In this document: positions 52,166 to 62,630 of the stretch, piece by piece | How the letters are laid out: the number at the start of each line of letters is the position of its first letter | How positions within the stretch are numbered: position 1 is the first letter of the stretch | Assembly: GCF_019393635.1 (NCBI RefSeq) | Contig: NC_057863.1 | Location: 1,566,501-1,630,500 of the forward strand | Length of the DNA stretch: 64,000 nt | DNA from: Dromiciops gliroides | Lineage: Eukaryota; Chordata; Mammalia; Microbiotheria; Microbiotheriidae | Direction of reading: 5' to 3' | Position numbers and translations under genes: made by a program | The notes under the pieces: generated by a model | Seen by the model: the letters and a program-made list of their open reading frames with translations, nothing else | What the model was told of the DNA's origin: nothing | The model's database searches: none

Positions 52166-52730
52166 GGTTCCTGGCATAGCTGCTGCTCCAGTGGGGGCCA
52201 CTTTCTCCTCAAGGACAAGAGAACTCCGAGGGAGAAGAGCTTGTTCCCACATGGAAGCAGCCTCCTGGCATGAGTGGCATCAGCCGCCTCCTCGGGTGAG
52301 AAATAGCTACCTGCTCTACTATGACTTGAGTGAGTGGGAGCCAAGAGATGTGGGAACAAAGCCTCCTGGGGGACTGACAGAGGTGCCCAGCAGAAACCCC
52401 TCACTGAAGAAGGGCTGAGCCTGGGCACCATGAGAGGGGGCCTCCCACACTCTGGTTGTTTCTGGACTATGGTGCTGGTGTGTGGGCTCACTGCGGTAAG
52501 TCACCAGGCTTGGTCCTTGTGGAGAGCAGCCTCTGAGAACCTCCTCCCTGAGAGAGGCCTTCACTCTGGGAGCTCGGAGAGAAGCTCAAGCCAACACCTG
52601 CTGTCCCCAGTGAGGGGGTGCACCTCCTCACCCCCCAAGAATCAACCCCGTGCCGGTCCCCATCTCCTCTTCCTGGTGGATCCTAGATGGATCCTTTGTG
52701 AGCAAACAATTAGATCTCTGAAGGAGACTA
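52165..52730. other. No recognised feature
   Basis: Single-copy-looking intronic DNA. Confidence 0.4.
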
Positions 52731-52734
52731 AGAT

Positions 52735-52990
52735 GGGTCTTGTGACCTTAGTCTAATTACTTTAATATATCTGTGCCTCATTGTCACCATCTCTAAAATG
52801 GGAATGAAATCACCCTGCTCACCTCACAGTCTCATTGTGAGGATCCAATGAGGTAATGGAGGAGGAAACCACCCTGCAGTGCAGTCATGACACTTCCTAG
52901 CAGTGTGACTTTGGGCAAGTCTCTTTCCTTTTCTCAGTCAAAGTGTCCAGCTCTGGCATTCTGCAATTTTGTCCTAGCTCAGGGAGTCAT
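52735..52990 (+). repeat. Two MIR-type SINE remnants in tandem
   Basis: CTGTGCCTCATTGTCACCAT, CTCTAAAATGGGAATG, TCATTGTGAGGATCCAATGA, then TAGCAGTGTGACTTTGGGCA, AGTCTCTTTCC. Confidence 0.75.
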
Positions 52991-53114
52991 AGTTTAGGAG
53001 AGGTATTGACAGTGAGAGGGGGATGATAAGGATCCATTGGAAGAATTGGAGAAAGCGCTGGGAACAGGAGAGCCGTCTGCCAATAATAGGAGCGGACCTG
53101 TAGACAGCATTCCA

Positions 53115-53310
53115 GGTTTTACAAGGGCCTTGGCCTGAGTGCATGAGCTACCAGCCTGGGAGAGAAGTATGGTTGGTATTATCCCATGAGGTTGTTAGTG
53201 AGGCAAAGGGACTTGCTCTGGTCACACAGCCAGGAGCAGGGCAGGCAGGACTCAGACTTGGGTCTCTCCCAGCCCAGGGCCAGCGTCCACTCCACTCTCC
53301 TAGCATAAGG
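53115..53310 (-). repeat. MIR remnant, reverse
   Basis: TTATCCCATGAGGTTGTTAG, GGTCACACAGCCAGGAGCAG, GGACTCAGACTTGGGTCTC. Confidence 0.6.
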
Positions 53311-54465
53311 AGGATCTTCCAGGAGCAACGCTGGAAGTGGCTGAGAAAAAAGATTTCAGCCCAGTGTAGATGCTGCCCCTTTGGGGTTGCCAAGGACATT
53401 TGGAGGTCAGGTGGTCAGGGCATAAGTCCACAAGCTTTCCTCTCCCTGACCCCCAGGAAGTTAGCATTGCCCCAGGCTGATGATGGTCGGTGACTGACAG
53501 GCTAGCCCCTCCCATTCCTAAGGAAGGGGGAGGGTAAGAAGCACTTCCAAAGAAGTGAGGAGGAGGGGAATGCACAGGAGCACATGAGCCAGGACAGAGA
53601 ATCAGAGCTGCCACCCTGTCCCGGCACCTGCAACTAGAGACTAACCCAGATGGGCTATGGAGAGTATGTCAGCCACAGGCCCTGGAGCACCAGGGAGGGA
53701 TGCTGGTCTGCTCAGCCCCAACCATGGCCCTAGAAGGCCCTTCCGGTCATTGTGTGGCCTGGGAAGGCAGCCTGGAGCAGCCACTGGCCCTGCAGTGCAT
53801 GGAAAGGAACCACAGGGGGTCCTGGTCCCATGAGACCTACCCAAGAGGGATTTCAAGACACGGAATCAAGGTGTTATCCATGCTTGGGGGAGCTCGGCCA
53901 CGTGCTGGAGAAATTTCCTGACTGAGCTGCCAGCCCGGAAAGACATGCTGACCAGGTGGAAGGAGGCCTGCTGGCCCCAAAGTCACTTGGAGCACTCTTG
54001 GCAGCGGTAGTGGGGCTGCAGGAGCAGCAGCAAACAGTCACAGCCGAGCCCTCGGAAGTAAGGGAGAGTGGCCGCCCTATCAGCCAAGCTCCTCTCTTGA
54101 GGGCATGAAGAGCTGTTTCTGTTATTACCAGCCTGTCCTCACCATGCAGAAGGCCAGAAGATGGAGAGACACTTGTGGAAGTTGTCTCCAAGCATTAGGG
54201 ACTCTCAAGTTTGGAGGGAAGAGGCCGATATGACACTGGTGAAGCCCATGGTCTTCAGGCTGCCCACCACCACCTCCTCTTCCAGAGGTCACTCCATGCC
54301 TGGCTTTCTGACTCTGGCTGTGCCCGTGTCCCTGCAGGCCCTCTCTTGACTGGCTACTTCTTCCTCGAACCTTCATGTTAAGGAGGGAGGCCATCTAACT
54401 CTTCATTTTTCTCCAGGTTCTGCTAGAGATGAGACCTTTTCTCCCATTTTTCCCCTCCAGGGAGC
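53310..54465. other. No recognised feature
   Basis: GC-rich single-copy-looking intronic DNA of 1.15 kb. No gene or repeat family recognised. Confidence 0.4.
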
Positions 54466-54469
54466 TTCT

Positions 54470-54776
54470 CCACCTCCTATTTTCAGCCTATTCTTGTGCA
54501 TCTCAACTCTCTCCCTACTCCAGTCCAGCCTCCACTCAGCTGTCAAAGTGGTTTTCCCAAAGAGCAAGTCTGACCAGTCCCTTCTCACTAAACTCCAGGG
54601 ACTCCCCATTGCCTGTAGGATCAAATACAAAATGCTCTTCACAAGCTGTCCATTCCCTCCCTCTCCAGTCTTCTCACACCTGCCATGGCTATGTCTACTC
54701 CACCTCCTGACTGTGCTGAGAACAAGACCCTCCATCTCTTGGCTTAGGGAATTTCTCTGCTATGCCCCATTTCTGT

Positions 54777-54842
<66 letters not shown>

Positions 54843-54930
54843 CTCCTCCTCCTCCTCCTCCTCCTCCTCCTCCTCTTCCTCTCCTGGCTCCCTATGAGTC
54901 CCAGTTAAAATCCCACTGTAACTGGAGTCC
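54470..54930 (+). repeat. L2 LINE 3' part, split by (CT)n-(CCT)n
   Basis: TCTCCCTACTCCAGTCCAGC, GCTGTCAAAGTGGTTTTCCC, AAACTCCAGGGACTCCCCAT, GATCAAATACAAAATGC, then after the tract GGCTCCCTATGAGTCCCAG, TTAAAATCCCAC. Confidence 0.85.
54778..54880. repeat. Compound (CT)n-(CCT)n microsatellite
   Basis: About 30 CT units followed by about 12 CCT units, pure pyrimidine on the plus strand. Confidence 0.97.
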
Positions 54931-55700
54931 CAAAGCCCATTGGCATGAGACTATCATCATTGGGGATCAGGGTCCTGCACTTTCATGAAGTGTGGGGAGG
55001 AGATGTGGAGAGCAGGAAAGAGGGGAGAGAGCCCTCCCAGTCTCTTCAGGCTTCCAGCGTTGGGTGAGATGGACAATGCCAGCATCACTTCAGATCACTG
55101 ACAGAAAAGATTCGGGGAAGAAGCAGACAAGAGAGGAGTCTCCACCATGTCCTTATTCCCAGCTAGCAGCTTTTGACGAACTTCCTCTTGGGAGAGACTC
55201 ATGAGCCTTCCTCTTGGTTGAATTGAGTGACCTCACTCAAGATGAGAGACCTCCTTGGTTCTCTAAAGTCTGGTATAAAGTCTCCCATGTGTACTTTTTC
55301 TGAAGTCTGTTTTGCTCTGATTTGGATAAATGGGTTTCTTAGTTACCTACTTTGTGTGTTCATTGTGGAACTGGCATTTGGTGGGAAAGGGTCAATCCTT
55401 GGATATACATTTGGGGATCCTGCATCCCCCATTAATACAGCAGTGCTCAGAAGTTTAGCTTGCATCTGAAAACCATATTCCCATGACTGACACAGTTTAA
55501 GAGCAAATAAAGCTACTTCTGGCCTGGTGGCCCCCAGCCCCCAACCTCCTGCTTCCCCTCCTGGCAGGAATGAGGATCTCCCTTGGAGAAGAGGCTGGAG
55601 ATGCCCAGTCCAAACCCTCCAAGCCACACAATGACACTGCCCATGCCACATGCGGAGCAGCCTCCCCACACCACCTCCTACCAGCAGCCTTTCTCAGTGT
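54930..55700. other. Unassigned DNA, possibly an old LTR
   Basis: A run with AAGTCTGGTATAAAGTCTCC, GATAAATGGGTTTCTTAGTT and GAGCAAATAAAGCTAC has a promoter- then poly-A-like order like an LTR, but I found no edges or target duplication. Confidence 0.25.
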
Positions 55701-55739
55701 TTCATCCTAGCACCTTCCCCTTGCTGCTGACTCCCCATT

Positions 55740-55885
55740 TATCCCACCTAGAGCTGTTGGCACCTAGTCCTATGCGTGCCTGAGCTCCTTGAGGGCAAGG
55801 ACTGTCTTTTGCCTTCTTTTGTTTCCCCGGTTCTTAGCAGAATGCCTGGCATACAGCAGACCCTTATTACATATTTAGGACTATG
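55740..55885 (+). repeat. L2 LINE 3' tail
   Basis: GCCTGAGCTCCTTGAGGGCA, AGGACTGTCTTTTGCC, GTTCTTAGCAGAATGCCTGG, CATACAGCAGACCC. Confidence 0.92.
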
Positions 55886-55939
55886 CGTTGTCCCTGTTAG
55901 AATGGAAGTTGCCCGAGGGCAGAGACTACTTCCTTTTTT

Positions 55940-56073
55940 ATTTTTTCCGGTGAGGCAATGGGGGTTAAGTGTCTTGCCCAGGGTCACACAGCTAGTAAGT
56001 GTTAAGTGTCTGAGGCCGGATTTGAACTCAGGTTCTCCTGACTCCAGGGCTCGTGGCACCACCTAGCGGCCCC
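55940..56073 (-). repeat. CORE-SINE (WSINE1-like), reverse, with internal deletion near head
   Basis: GGTGAGGCAATGGGGGTTAA to CACCACCTAGCGGCCCC. The stretch between CAGGGC and GGCACCACCTAG lacks about 16 bases present in the other copies (the CTCTATCCACTGTG part). Confidence 0.92.
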
Positions 56074-56298
56074 TAAGACTGTATCTTGCTGTCGGTATTG
56101 GAATTCTCAGTGCTCAGCCTGATCATAGCTGGGACATGATTGGAGGAGCTTGGGGCTAATAGAACCGCTAAGCCCAAGGTTGGGGATAGTCCATATCTGC
56201 CCCCCTTCTCTCTCAGAGGCCAGTGAGTTGGGTCCCCAAATCTCCATTTCTTAAGCTTTCCTTTTCTGTTTCCTTTTTGTTTTAAAGCTGGCTCTCAG

Positions 56299-56452
56299 GG
56301 GGCAGCTAGGGGGCGCAGTAGATAAAGCACCGGCCCTGGATTCAGGAGGACCTGAGTTCAAATTCGGTCTCAGACACTTGACACTTACTAGCTGTGTGAC
56401 CCTGGGCAAGTCACTTAACCCTCACTGCCTCACCAAAAAAAAAAAAAAAAAA
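56299..56452 (+). repeat. CORE-SINE (WSINE1-like), full length
   Basis: GGGGGCAGCTAGGGGGCGCA to an A tail, flanked by AAAGCTGG(C/T)TCTC (56284 and 56450). It faces the reverse copy 225 bases upstream. Confidence 0.95.
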
Positions 56453-56572
56453 GCTGGTTCTCTAAGATCAATGTAGTTCACCTTTACATTACGATTTGTG
56501 CATGTCCTTGCACCAATGCAGCTGCAGGGGAATGCCTGAGCAAGAAAGAAAATGATCTTTGCTTAAAATGCC

Positions 56573-56574
56573 AT

Positions 56575-56612
<38 letters not shown>
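56573..56612. repeat. (CA)n microsatellite, about 20 units
   Basis: Pure CA tract. Confidence 0.96.
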
Positions 56613-56613
<1 letters not shown>

Positions 56614-57370
56614 ATTCACCAAAGAGACTTTTCTCTGCCTGGGGGCTCCAACTGAACAAAAGAAAATTATTGATTGGTTTTTGTCACTTCCCAGAACAGG
56701 AAGAAAGGAAACAGATTTAGCCATTCTAGTCAAAGAGTGGGCAGATTTGTTTAGTGGGGGGGGGGGGGGGGAAGCTTAAAAGGAGCTGGTTTAAAAAGAA
56801 AACGTCTCCTCCAGGGAGAGCGCAGCTGGAGGGAGGTGCAAGCTCAAAGGGAGGGGCGAGTGGGGGGCAGGTAGTGGACCCAACCCATGGCTGGGGGGGG
56901 CACGCTCCCCGCAGTGTAACGACAGCTCCAGCCCCCAACACACACCACGCGGAATGAGGACAAAGGCAATCCCCGTGGCAGCTCGCAGGGCATAGGGGCT
57001 GCAGGCAGAAGGGGGTGCGTTCCCCACCCCCACCGAAGGAGGAGTACCTGCTGGTTTTAATGTAGAGGAGGTTCTAGGTCAGGTAGCAGCTCGAGGCCCT
57101 TGAGGTTGCTCCCTGCTCTGGGGTTCTAGACTGCCCTACAGTCATCTCACAGCAGGCTGCACCACCATCGCCTCCCCAGTCTGTCCCTGGCCTTCTCTGG
57201 CCTTCAGAAGTGGTTCTCCTCAGCGGCCCTGCCGTGGCCTCCACCTGGCCTCCGCTCACCATCCTTCATAGGGGAACTGCCATTTGGGTGAGGGGCCCAG
57301 ACCCTCCATGGACTTCATTCTCCTCCTGGGCCTGCTCCTGACTCTTCTCCTGCCACTGATACCTGCATCC
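56613..57370. other. No recognised feature; a G run inside
   Basis: A 16-base G run at about 56755-56770 and several GGGG clusters to 56900. Otherwise single-copy-looking DNA. Confidence 0.5.
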
Positions 57371-57384
57371 TTCCCTCTCCCCGC

Positions 57385-57485
57385 TTGCCCACTCTCCCAT
57401 TAAAATGGAAGCTTCCTGAGGACAGACTGATGTCCAAGTGCTTAGCACAGTAGCTGGCAAACAGTAAGTGCTTAATGAATGCTTA
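57385..57485 (+). repeat. L2 LINE 3' tail
   Basis: CCATTAAAATGGAAGCTTCC, TGAGGACAGACTG, AAGTGCTTAGCACAGTAGCT, AGTAAGTGCTTAATGAATGC. Confidence 0.92.
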
Positions 57486-57675
57486 TTTTTTTCCCTCCCT
57501 CTCTCCCTCCCTTCCTCTTTTCCTTCCTTCCTTCTTTCCTGCCTCTCTTCCTTCCTCCCTCCCTTTCTTTCTTCCTTCCTTCCTTCCTTCCTTCCTTCCT
57601 TCCTTCCTTCCTTCCTTCCTTCCTTCTTTCCTCCCTCCCTCCCTCCCTCCCTTCCTTCCTTCTTCCTTCTCTGAT
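57486..57675. repeat. (TTCC)n microsatellite, about 190 bases
   Basis: CTTC/CTCC units, purest at 57571-57625. It begins exactly where the L2 tail ends. Long serine/proline or lysine/arginine frames on the two strands are artefacts. Confidence 0.96.
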
Positions 57676-58229
57676 GTGAAGAACACAAAAGAACACAGCA
57701 TTTGAACTACAAAGGACCAGCCCTGTGCTGTATTGATCTCCAATGGCTTTTGCTCTGGCTAGACAGGGAACTTGCTAAGGGCCGAGGCAGCCAGCCCCAT
57801 CCAACAGAGGCCCGGGACTCCCAGAAAATGGCCAACACAGACCAGTGATGGATTCAGTGGCCAAGGCAAGTGGCCCAGAGCAGCCCGGGGATGCTCCAGT
57901 GGGACATTAGGGCCATGCCAGGAAGCCCAGCAAGGCAAGGAGTCAGAGATGGCACTGGGCTGGTCTCCACAGCAGCTAACAGGACTTCCCTTCCCTCCCC
58001 TGCCCAGCCATGGCTGGTTCCAACGCTGCCCCTCTGGCCCCTCGCCCACCTGTAACACTGCTCTGCTCCAGCCAAAGCCCTGATTTGAGTTCAGGAGCCC
58101 TGAACACCGCTCTCCCAGGACCCATGTCCAGCATGCATCAGTCCACTGGAGAAGCAAGCCTGGGCACTAGCTGCTCTTCCCTCCCAGAACCAGCCCCTGG
58201 CGCAGTCCCTCGAGGCCCCTCTAACTTAC
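57676..58229. other. Intronic DNA next to the SPNS3 exon
   Basis: GC-rich, no repeat recognised. Contains the strong donor of the exon at 58230-58295. Confidence 0.5.
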
Positions 58230-58295
58230 CAGCAGGATGTCAGCGATGATGGCCCAGTTGAAAGAGAGAAAGAGTTCCCCAAGAGCCAGGAAGAC
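58230..58295 (-). CDS. SPNS3: SPNS3 internal exon (spinster-family transporter), 22 codons
   Basis: Read on the minus strand this is a 66-base exon, phase 0 at both ends, translating to VFLALGELFLSFNWAIIADI followed by LL. It is preceded by a pyrimidine-rich acceptor ending CTGTCTGCAG and followed by a near-consensus donor GTAAGTTAG. The peptide matches, from memory, the late segment of human SPNS3 that reads VFLGLGELLLSCNWAVVADI. The acidic and asparagine residues in GE..L...NWA..ADI are typical of spinster proteins and sit in a transmembrane helix near the C-terminus. Spinster proteins are 12-helix major facilitator transporters; SPNS2 exports sphingosine-1-phosphate and SPNS1 moves lysophospholipids out of lysosomes, while the SPNS3 substrate is not settled. 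The next exon in the transcript is 38125-38027. SPNS2 is the main alternative, but its equivalent segment ([20 protein letters not shown], from memory) fits less well. No upstream exon was found between 58296 and 64000. Confidence 0.9.
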
Positions 58296-59174
58296 CTGCA
58301 GACAGATGAGCCATCATCATTTCAGCCCTTTCTCCACATAGAGAAGCCCCTGCCTGTGGGAAGGAGCATGTGGAAAGCCAGGCTGGCCTCCCTCACCATC
58401 ATCCCTGCCTCTGGGCTGGGCCCTTGGTGCAGCATGGAGACCACCAGGCTGCCAAGGGCACCTGCTTATCTGCCCCTGGGGGCCTGAAGCTTAGGAACTG
58501 CCACAGGGCTGGTCAGCGACCGAGCCCAGCCTGCACAGACCCAGAGCCCCTGACTGGCAGGCCTGGGCTCCTTCCCCTGCCCCAGGATCCACTCCAAGAC
58601 AGACCAGCCTGGCCCCAGTCAACAAGTCAAGTCGAAAGGCATTGACCTCCTCCATGGCCACATCATCTCTAAGGTGAGGCCTGGGATGTCATGAGTGGGA
58701 CAGACCGCTGGGCTCTCTGGGTTGCCTCCATCCACTCCTCAAGGGCCCTCTCAGCTCTGAGCTCACTCAGGTGTGGGAGGGAGGCAACATCAGTCCCAAC
58801 CCAGGACTCCAGCCTCTCCCCTTTCCTGCATCAAAGGCCGGGAGACACACACAGTGCTACTCCACTTCCTATACCATCCCAATCGTTGTCCACCACCACT
58901 GTCCTCCCACCCCACCCACTACCTCCTTCATTTTGCCCAGCTTTAGCAGACACCCTCAGACCGTGCCCTTGGAACGTCCCCTAAAACACACTGTCCATGT
59001 GGGTGAAGGTTCTCAGCAGCCACCCCAGAAAGCCCCAGGTGTGCTCCAAGGGACAATAGCCTGGCCCTTCCCAATGGGCCATCACAGGCCTGGGCTCACC
59101 CCATCCTCCCCATGGCCCCAGGAGTCAGACTGGGCATCCCCACTGCACAGATGAGGGTGTTGAGGTTTGGCGAG

Positions 59175-59365
59175 GATTTGGGGGTTTTAGCTAGCATTGA
59201 TAGAGCACCTGAGGTATATACAAAGCAGATATTCTCATTTTATCTTCACAAACAACTTGGGAGGGAGGGACTGTGAGGCAGATAGAAATGAGTGACTTGC
59301 CCAGAGTCAAACAGCTAATGTTGGAGGCTGGATTTGAACTCAGGTCTAACTGACTCTAAGCTTGA
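59175..59365 (-). repeat. MIR-type SINE, reverse
   Basis: TTTTAGCTAGCATTGATAGA, GCACCTGAGG, AACAACTTGGGAGGGAGGGA, GTGACTTGCCCAGAGTCAAA, CTGGATTTGAACTCAGGTC. Confidence 0.85.
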
Positions 59366-59779
59366 TATTCCTGGACCTTCCTGTGGACTCTGGGGGAGGT
59401 GTCCACACTTAGTGTGAAATAAAGAACTTCATTATATCTAGGAAACTGAGCCCATACCATATGTATCCATGACCAGAGCTGGGGAGGGGAGTGGGGGGGG
59501 GAGTTGTGCCACATCGGCACCAGCACCAGGGCCCACCACCCACTGACCCACCTCTGCCTGCCTCCAGAAGCTCCCTGCTCCCCTCTGATTGGGGCTCCCC
59601 ATGGGGCCGGGGGAGGAAGAGATGCTGCCTCCTCTGTCCTAGAAAGGACTAGCCATGGATGGGATCACCCCCTGGTCCCTAGCACTGGGCCATGATGCTG
59701 ATGGCCCCAGTAACACCTCTGGGACAAGTGGTTTGGGTCTCCCTGCCCTGTGGCTTCACAGCACCCAGCCACATGTCTG

Positions 59780-59995
59780 ACACTGAGCCAGAGAGCAGAA
59801 CTGGGAGCAGGGGGAACTGCACAGAGACCAGGAAGAACTTCCTGATGGTGAGAGCGAGGGGCTGCCCTGAGAGGGGGCAGCCTTCCCTTCCTTGGAGGTC
59901 TTGGAACAGAGCCTGGGATGATGGCAGAGAGGGGCTTCTATGGGTCAGATGAGGGGCTGCCGAGTCCCCTTTCCACTTTTGGATTCTAGGACTGC
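59780..59995 (+). repeat. CR1/L3 LINE extreme 3' end
   Basis: CAGGAAGAACTTCCTGATGG, TGAGAGCGAGGGGCTGCCCT, CTTGGAGGTCTTGGAACAGA, GGGTCAGATGAGGGGCTGCC follow the CR1/L3 terminal block closely. Confidence 0.8.
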
Positions 59996-61544
59996 CCTTT
60001 GAATCAGGATGAAGGAGGGACAGCGCAAGGAGCCAAGAACCAGCAGCAGAGCAGGCAGGAACACCCAACATGAGCCATGAGGGAAGGGAGAGCTGGGTTC
60101 TGCCAGGGGTCTGGGTCTCATACTGTACTGCTCCCCCCCCCACACTGCTGTGGACAGGACAGTGTATGGAGACAGGAAGGGAGCCCTGAGGGAGCACCCT
60201 GGCAGGCAGGCTTGAGAGCTGAACCTCCCATGGCCCTCAGAGGTTGGCAAGGCCCTTTGTGCCTGTGGCTCTGTGTGGGGATTCCCACGGCAGCCCTTCA
60301 AGGAGGGAGGTGCTCCTGTGATGGCCACCTCCCTCTTACAGATAAAAACACTGAGGGCTTCCACTGCCTTGGCTCCCAGACCAGGATCTTCCCACAAGAC
60401 CACACTTACTACCTGATGCACAATGGGGCGGGGGGGGGGGGAAGGACACCCTCAGTACATTCCTTTGAGCAGCTGCAAACGTGGAGATCCCTTGTCCTTT
60501 GTCCCTTGAGGCTGGACTTGCTTTTCCAGAACAACCAAATGCCCATCACTTGGAGCCCTGGGTCAGTCCCCATGGGAGGTGAGACTGTGAAATAACAAGA
60601 CGAGTTTTCCAGGCACCTCCTCAAGCCTGGCCCCGAAGGCCAAGGTAGGTCTTAGAAAATGCTCTGAGGAATTCTGGCATCCTCAGAACCAGAGCAAACC
60701 AGAGCAAAAAGGGAGAAATACTAGGCTCAGAACATGCCCCAGGCATCTCCTGGAAACACCTTCCCCATGTGCGGAAGGGTCTCTGCCCTCCTCTTCTGGG
60801 CCCACCCCAGCTGGTCCTACATGGGCCCAGCGGTGCCAGGGTGCCCCTTCTCCCTGCCACATGCGGCTGCCTCCTCAGCTTCCATGTTTCTCTGCTTTCC
60901 CTCTGGAATGACTCACGGACTGCATTCTTTGGAGTCTGGTGTTGTGCTGTCATCAAGCACCGTCCCTGGGGGAGCATTAGGATTCAAAAGGCAAGGCTTC
61001 ATGCCAGGTGCCCCACACAGACTGCATTCATCCAAGTCATATCCACCCTCCCATTCAACTCTATGTCCACACCATTATCGACTAATGGATCATCTCTACA
61101 GGCTAGACGTGCTCTTGTATGCACTCAGTGGGCTGTCCACCTAGCTTCCCATCCCAGTCTGGAAGATGTTCTACATCTGCTTGGATGTGCCAGAAGAGTC
61201 CTTGTAGCCTCAGGGCTTGATGGGATCAGCATCGCATCACCTACCTGAAGGAGGATCTGGAGGAGCCCCCCCGCCCCCGCCCCCCGTCCCAGGTAATTCT
61301 GCTTCCATTTGGACTTTTGCGTAATTTCCAGTGTCTGTGATGGTGACAACACCCTTCTCAGTTGACCGACATATTCTGCTATCCTGGCCATAACTAATCA
61401 CAGTCACTGAGGCTTCCTTTCTGTCCTAGTGCGTAGTGAGGAATCTTGCGTGATTCTACACAGAGCAGCCTCAGAAGCAGCGTGTGCTCAGCACACTAGG
61501 AACCTTTCTCCACCTCCCCGGGTCAGTGAGTTGTGTGACTGGAG

Positions 61545-61945
61545 AGACAAGGGGGAGGTGAAGAGGGGAAGGCCCCAGATGGCCTCAGATGCAGGGTCAA
61601 GCAGAGGAGGTGGGTGGCACCATGAGCAAAGGCATGGAGACTGGAGTAGGAAGGATCAAAATAGAGACATGAGCACCTAGTCCAGGTGGCCTGGAATGTA
61701 GAGGATGGGAAGGGAAGTTGGCACCAGACTTCCAGAGTCCTAGAATGCCAGGCAAAGGGCCTTATGTTTTATTTGGTCAGCAGCAGGACACAGTTTAAGG
61801 TTTTTAAGGAAGGGAAGCGATATGAGCAAAATGTCTCATGAACATTACTCAGGGAAACTCTATGAAGGGAGGCTGGCAAAGGGGAGGTTGGAGGCACCTA
61901 CAATAATCCAGTTGGGACAATGACAGCCCAAATAGAGGGAGTGAC
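61545..61945 (-). repeat. L2 LINE, reverse
   Basis: GAGCAAAGGCATGGAGACTG, AGGGCCTTATGTTTTATTTG, GGAGGTTGGAGGCACCTACA, ATAATCCAGTTGGGACAATG fit reversed L2. Confidence 0.7.
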
Positions 61946-62324
61946 CACAAGAGCAGAGGGGAGAGATAACCTCAGCCTCTGACAGAGGGCGAGGCAGAGA
62001 GCAGAGCCATCATGCCCAGAACGTCACAGATTCACTGCCACCTCTGAAGCCCAACTGAGGAGGGGGCTCAGTCCAGGTGTGCAAATTATTACAGGCAACA
62101 TAGACAGCCAATCATTCTGAAAGAGGGAACTTTCTCCACTATCGTTCAAATGAACCATCTCCAAATGAATGGTCTGCTTCCCTCCCTGAGATGGGACCTG
62201 AGATGAGCCCAGAAATAGGGGGAGCTGGCATGGTGATCCCTCACTCCTTTGTCTCCAGAAGACCCCCTCAGACTTGGGTGTTTAACCTCCAGTGGAAGGC
62301 TGAGAGGGAGGTGGGTTGGGTTCA

Positions 62325-62468
62325 CTATTCAATGCCCTCTAGAATTCACATTGGGAGGAAACATATTTTGCACAACTTTATATGGATAATGGGCATTATA
62401 TTTCTTGCCTTCTTATGGGGGAGGGGGAGAATTTGGAGCCAAAAATAAACATTTAATTTTTTTTTAAA
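62325..62468 (+). repeat. L1 LINE 3' end, short
   Basis: TTTTGCACAACTTTATATGG, TTTCTTGCCTTCTTATGGGG, GAGGGGGAGAATTTGGAGCC, AATAAACATTTAATTT. Confidence 0.75.
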
Positions 62469-62479
62469 TAAAGGCATCT

Positions 62480-62630
62480 GGGGCAGCTAGGTGGCGCAGT
62501 GGATAGAGCACCGGCCCTGGATTCCGGAGTACCTGAGTTCAAATCCGGCCTCAGACACTTAACACTTACTAGCTGTGTGACCCTGGGCAAGTCACTTAAC
62601 CCCAATTGCCTCACTTAAAAATAAATAAAT
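62480..62630 (+). repeat. CORE-SINE (WSINE1-like), full length
   Basis: GGGGCAGCTAGGTGGCGCAG to an (AAAT)n tail, flanked by AAATAAAGGCATCTG (about 62465 and 62634). Confidence 0.95.

Larger units (their letters stand above)
38126..58229 (-). other. SPNS3: SPNS3 intron, 20.1 kb
   Basis: This is the intervening sequence between two phase-0 exons of the transporter. It holds L2, CR1/L3, L1, MIR, MAR1-like and CORE-SINE copies and large pyrimidine microsatellites, each listed separately. No further exon of this gene is needed here, because the flanking exons encode adjacent residues of the family alignment (ADILL then SVV). I saw no other convincing coding exon on either strand. Confidence 0.85.

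Noticed and set aside
9483-57675. Microsatellites considered as CRISPR-like or array systems
   Set aside because: Units are 1-12 bases with no unique spacers. They are simple repeats.
57266-57688. Lysine/arginine/glutamate-rich frame of 140 codons
   Set aside because: It is a translation of the (TTCC)n microsatellite.
59679-60595. Overlapping 158-172-codon frames on both strands
   Set aside because: Part lies in a CR1/L3 3' end, and no SPNS3 upstream exon motif (LIFGALT-like) or other domain appears.
61100-61260. Minus-strand segment with AG/GTAGGTGATGC as a splice site next to an open frame
   Set aside because: The peptide (GDAMLIPSSPEATRTLLAHP) has no transporter similarity.
3970-62630. 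SINE heads considered as functional tRNA genes
   Set aside because: A- and B-box-like sequences are present, but no cloverleaf can be completed and each copy continues into the CORE body and A tail.
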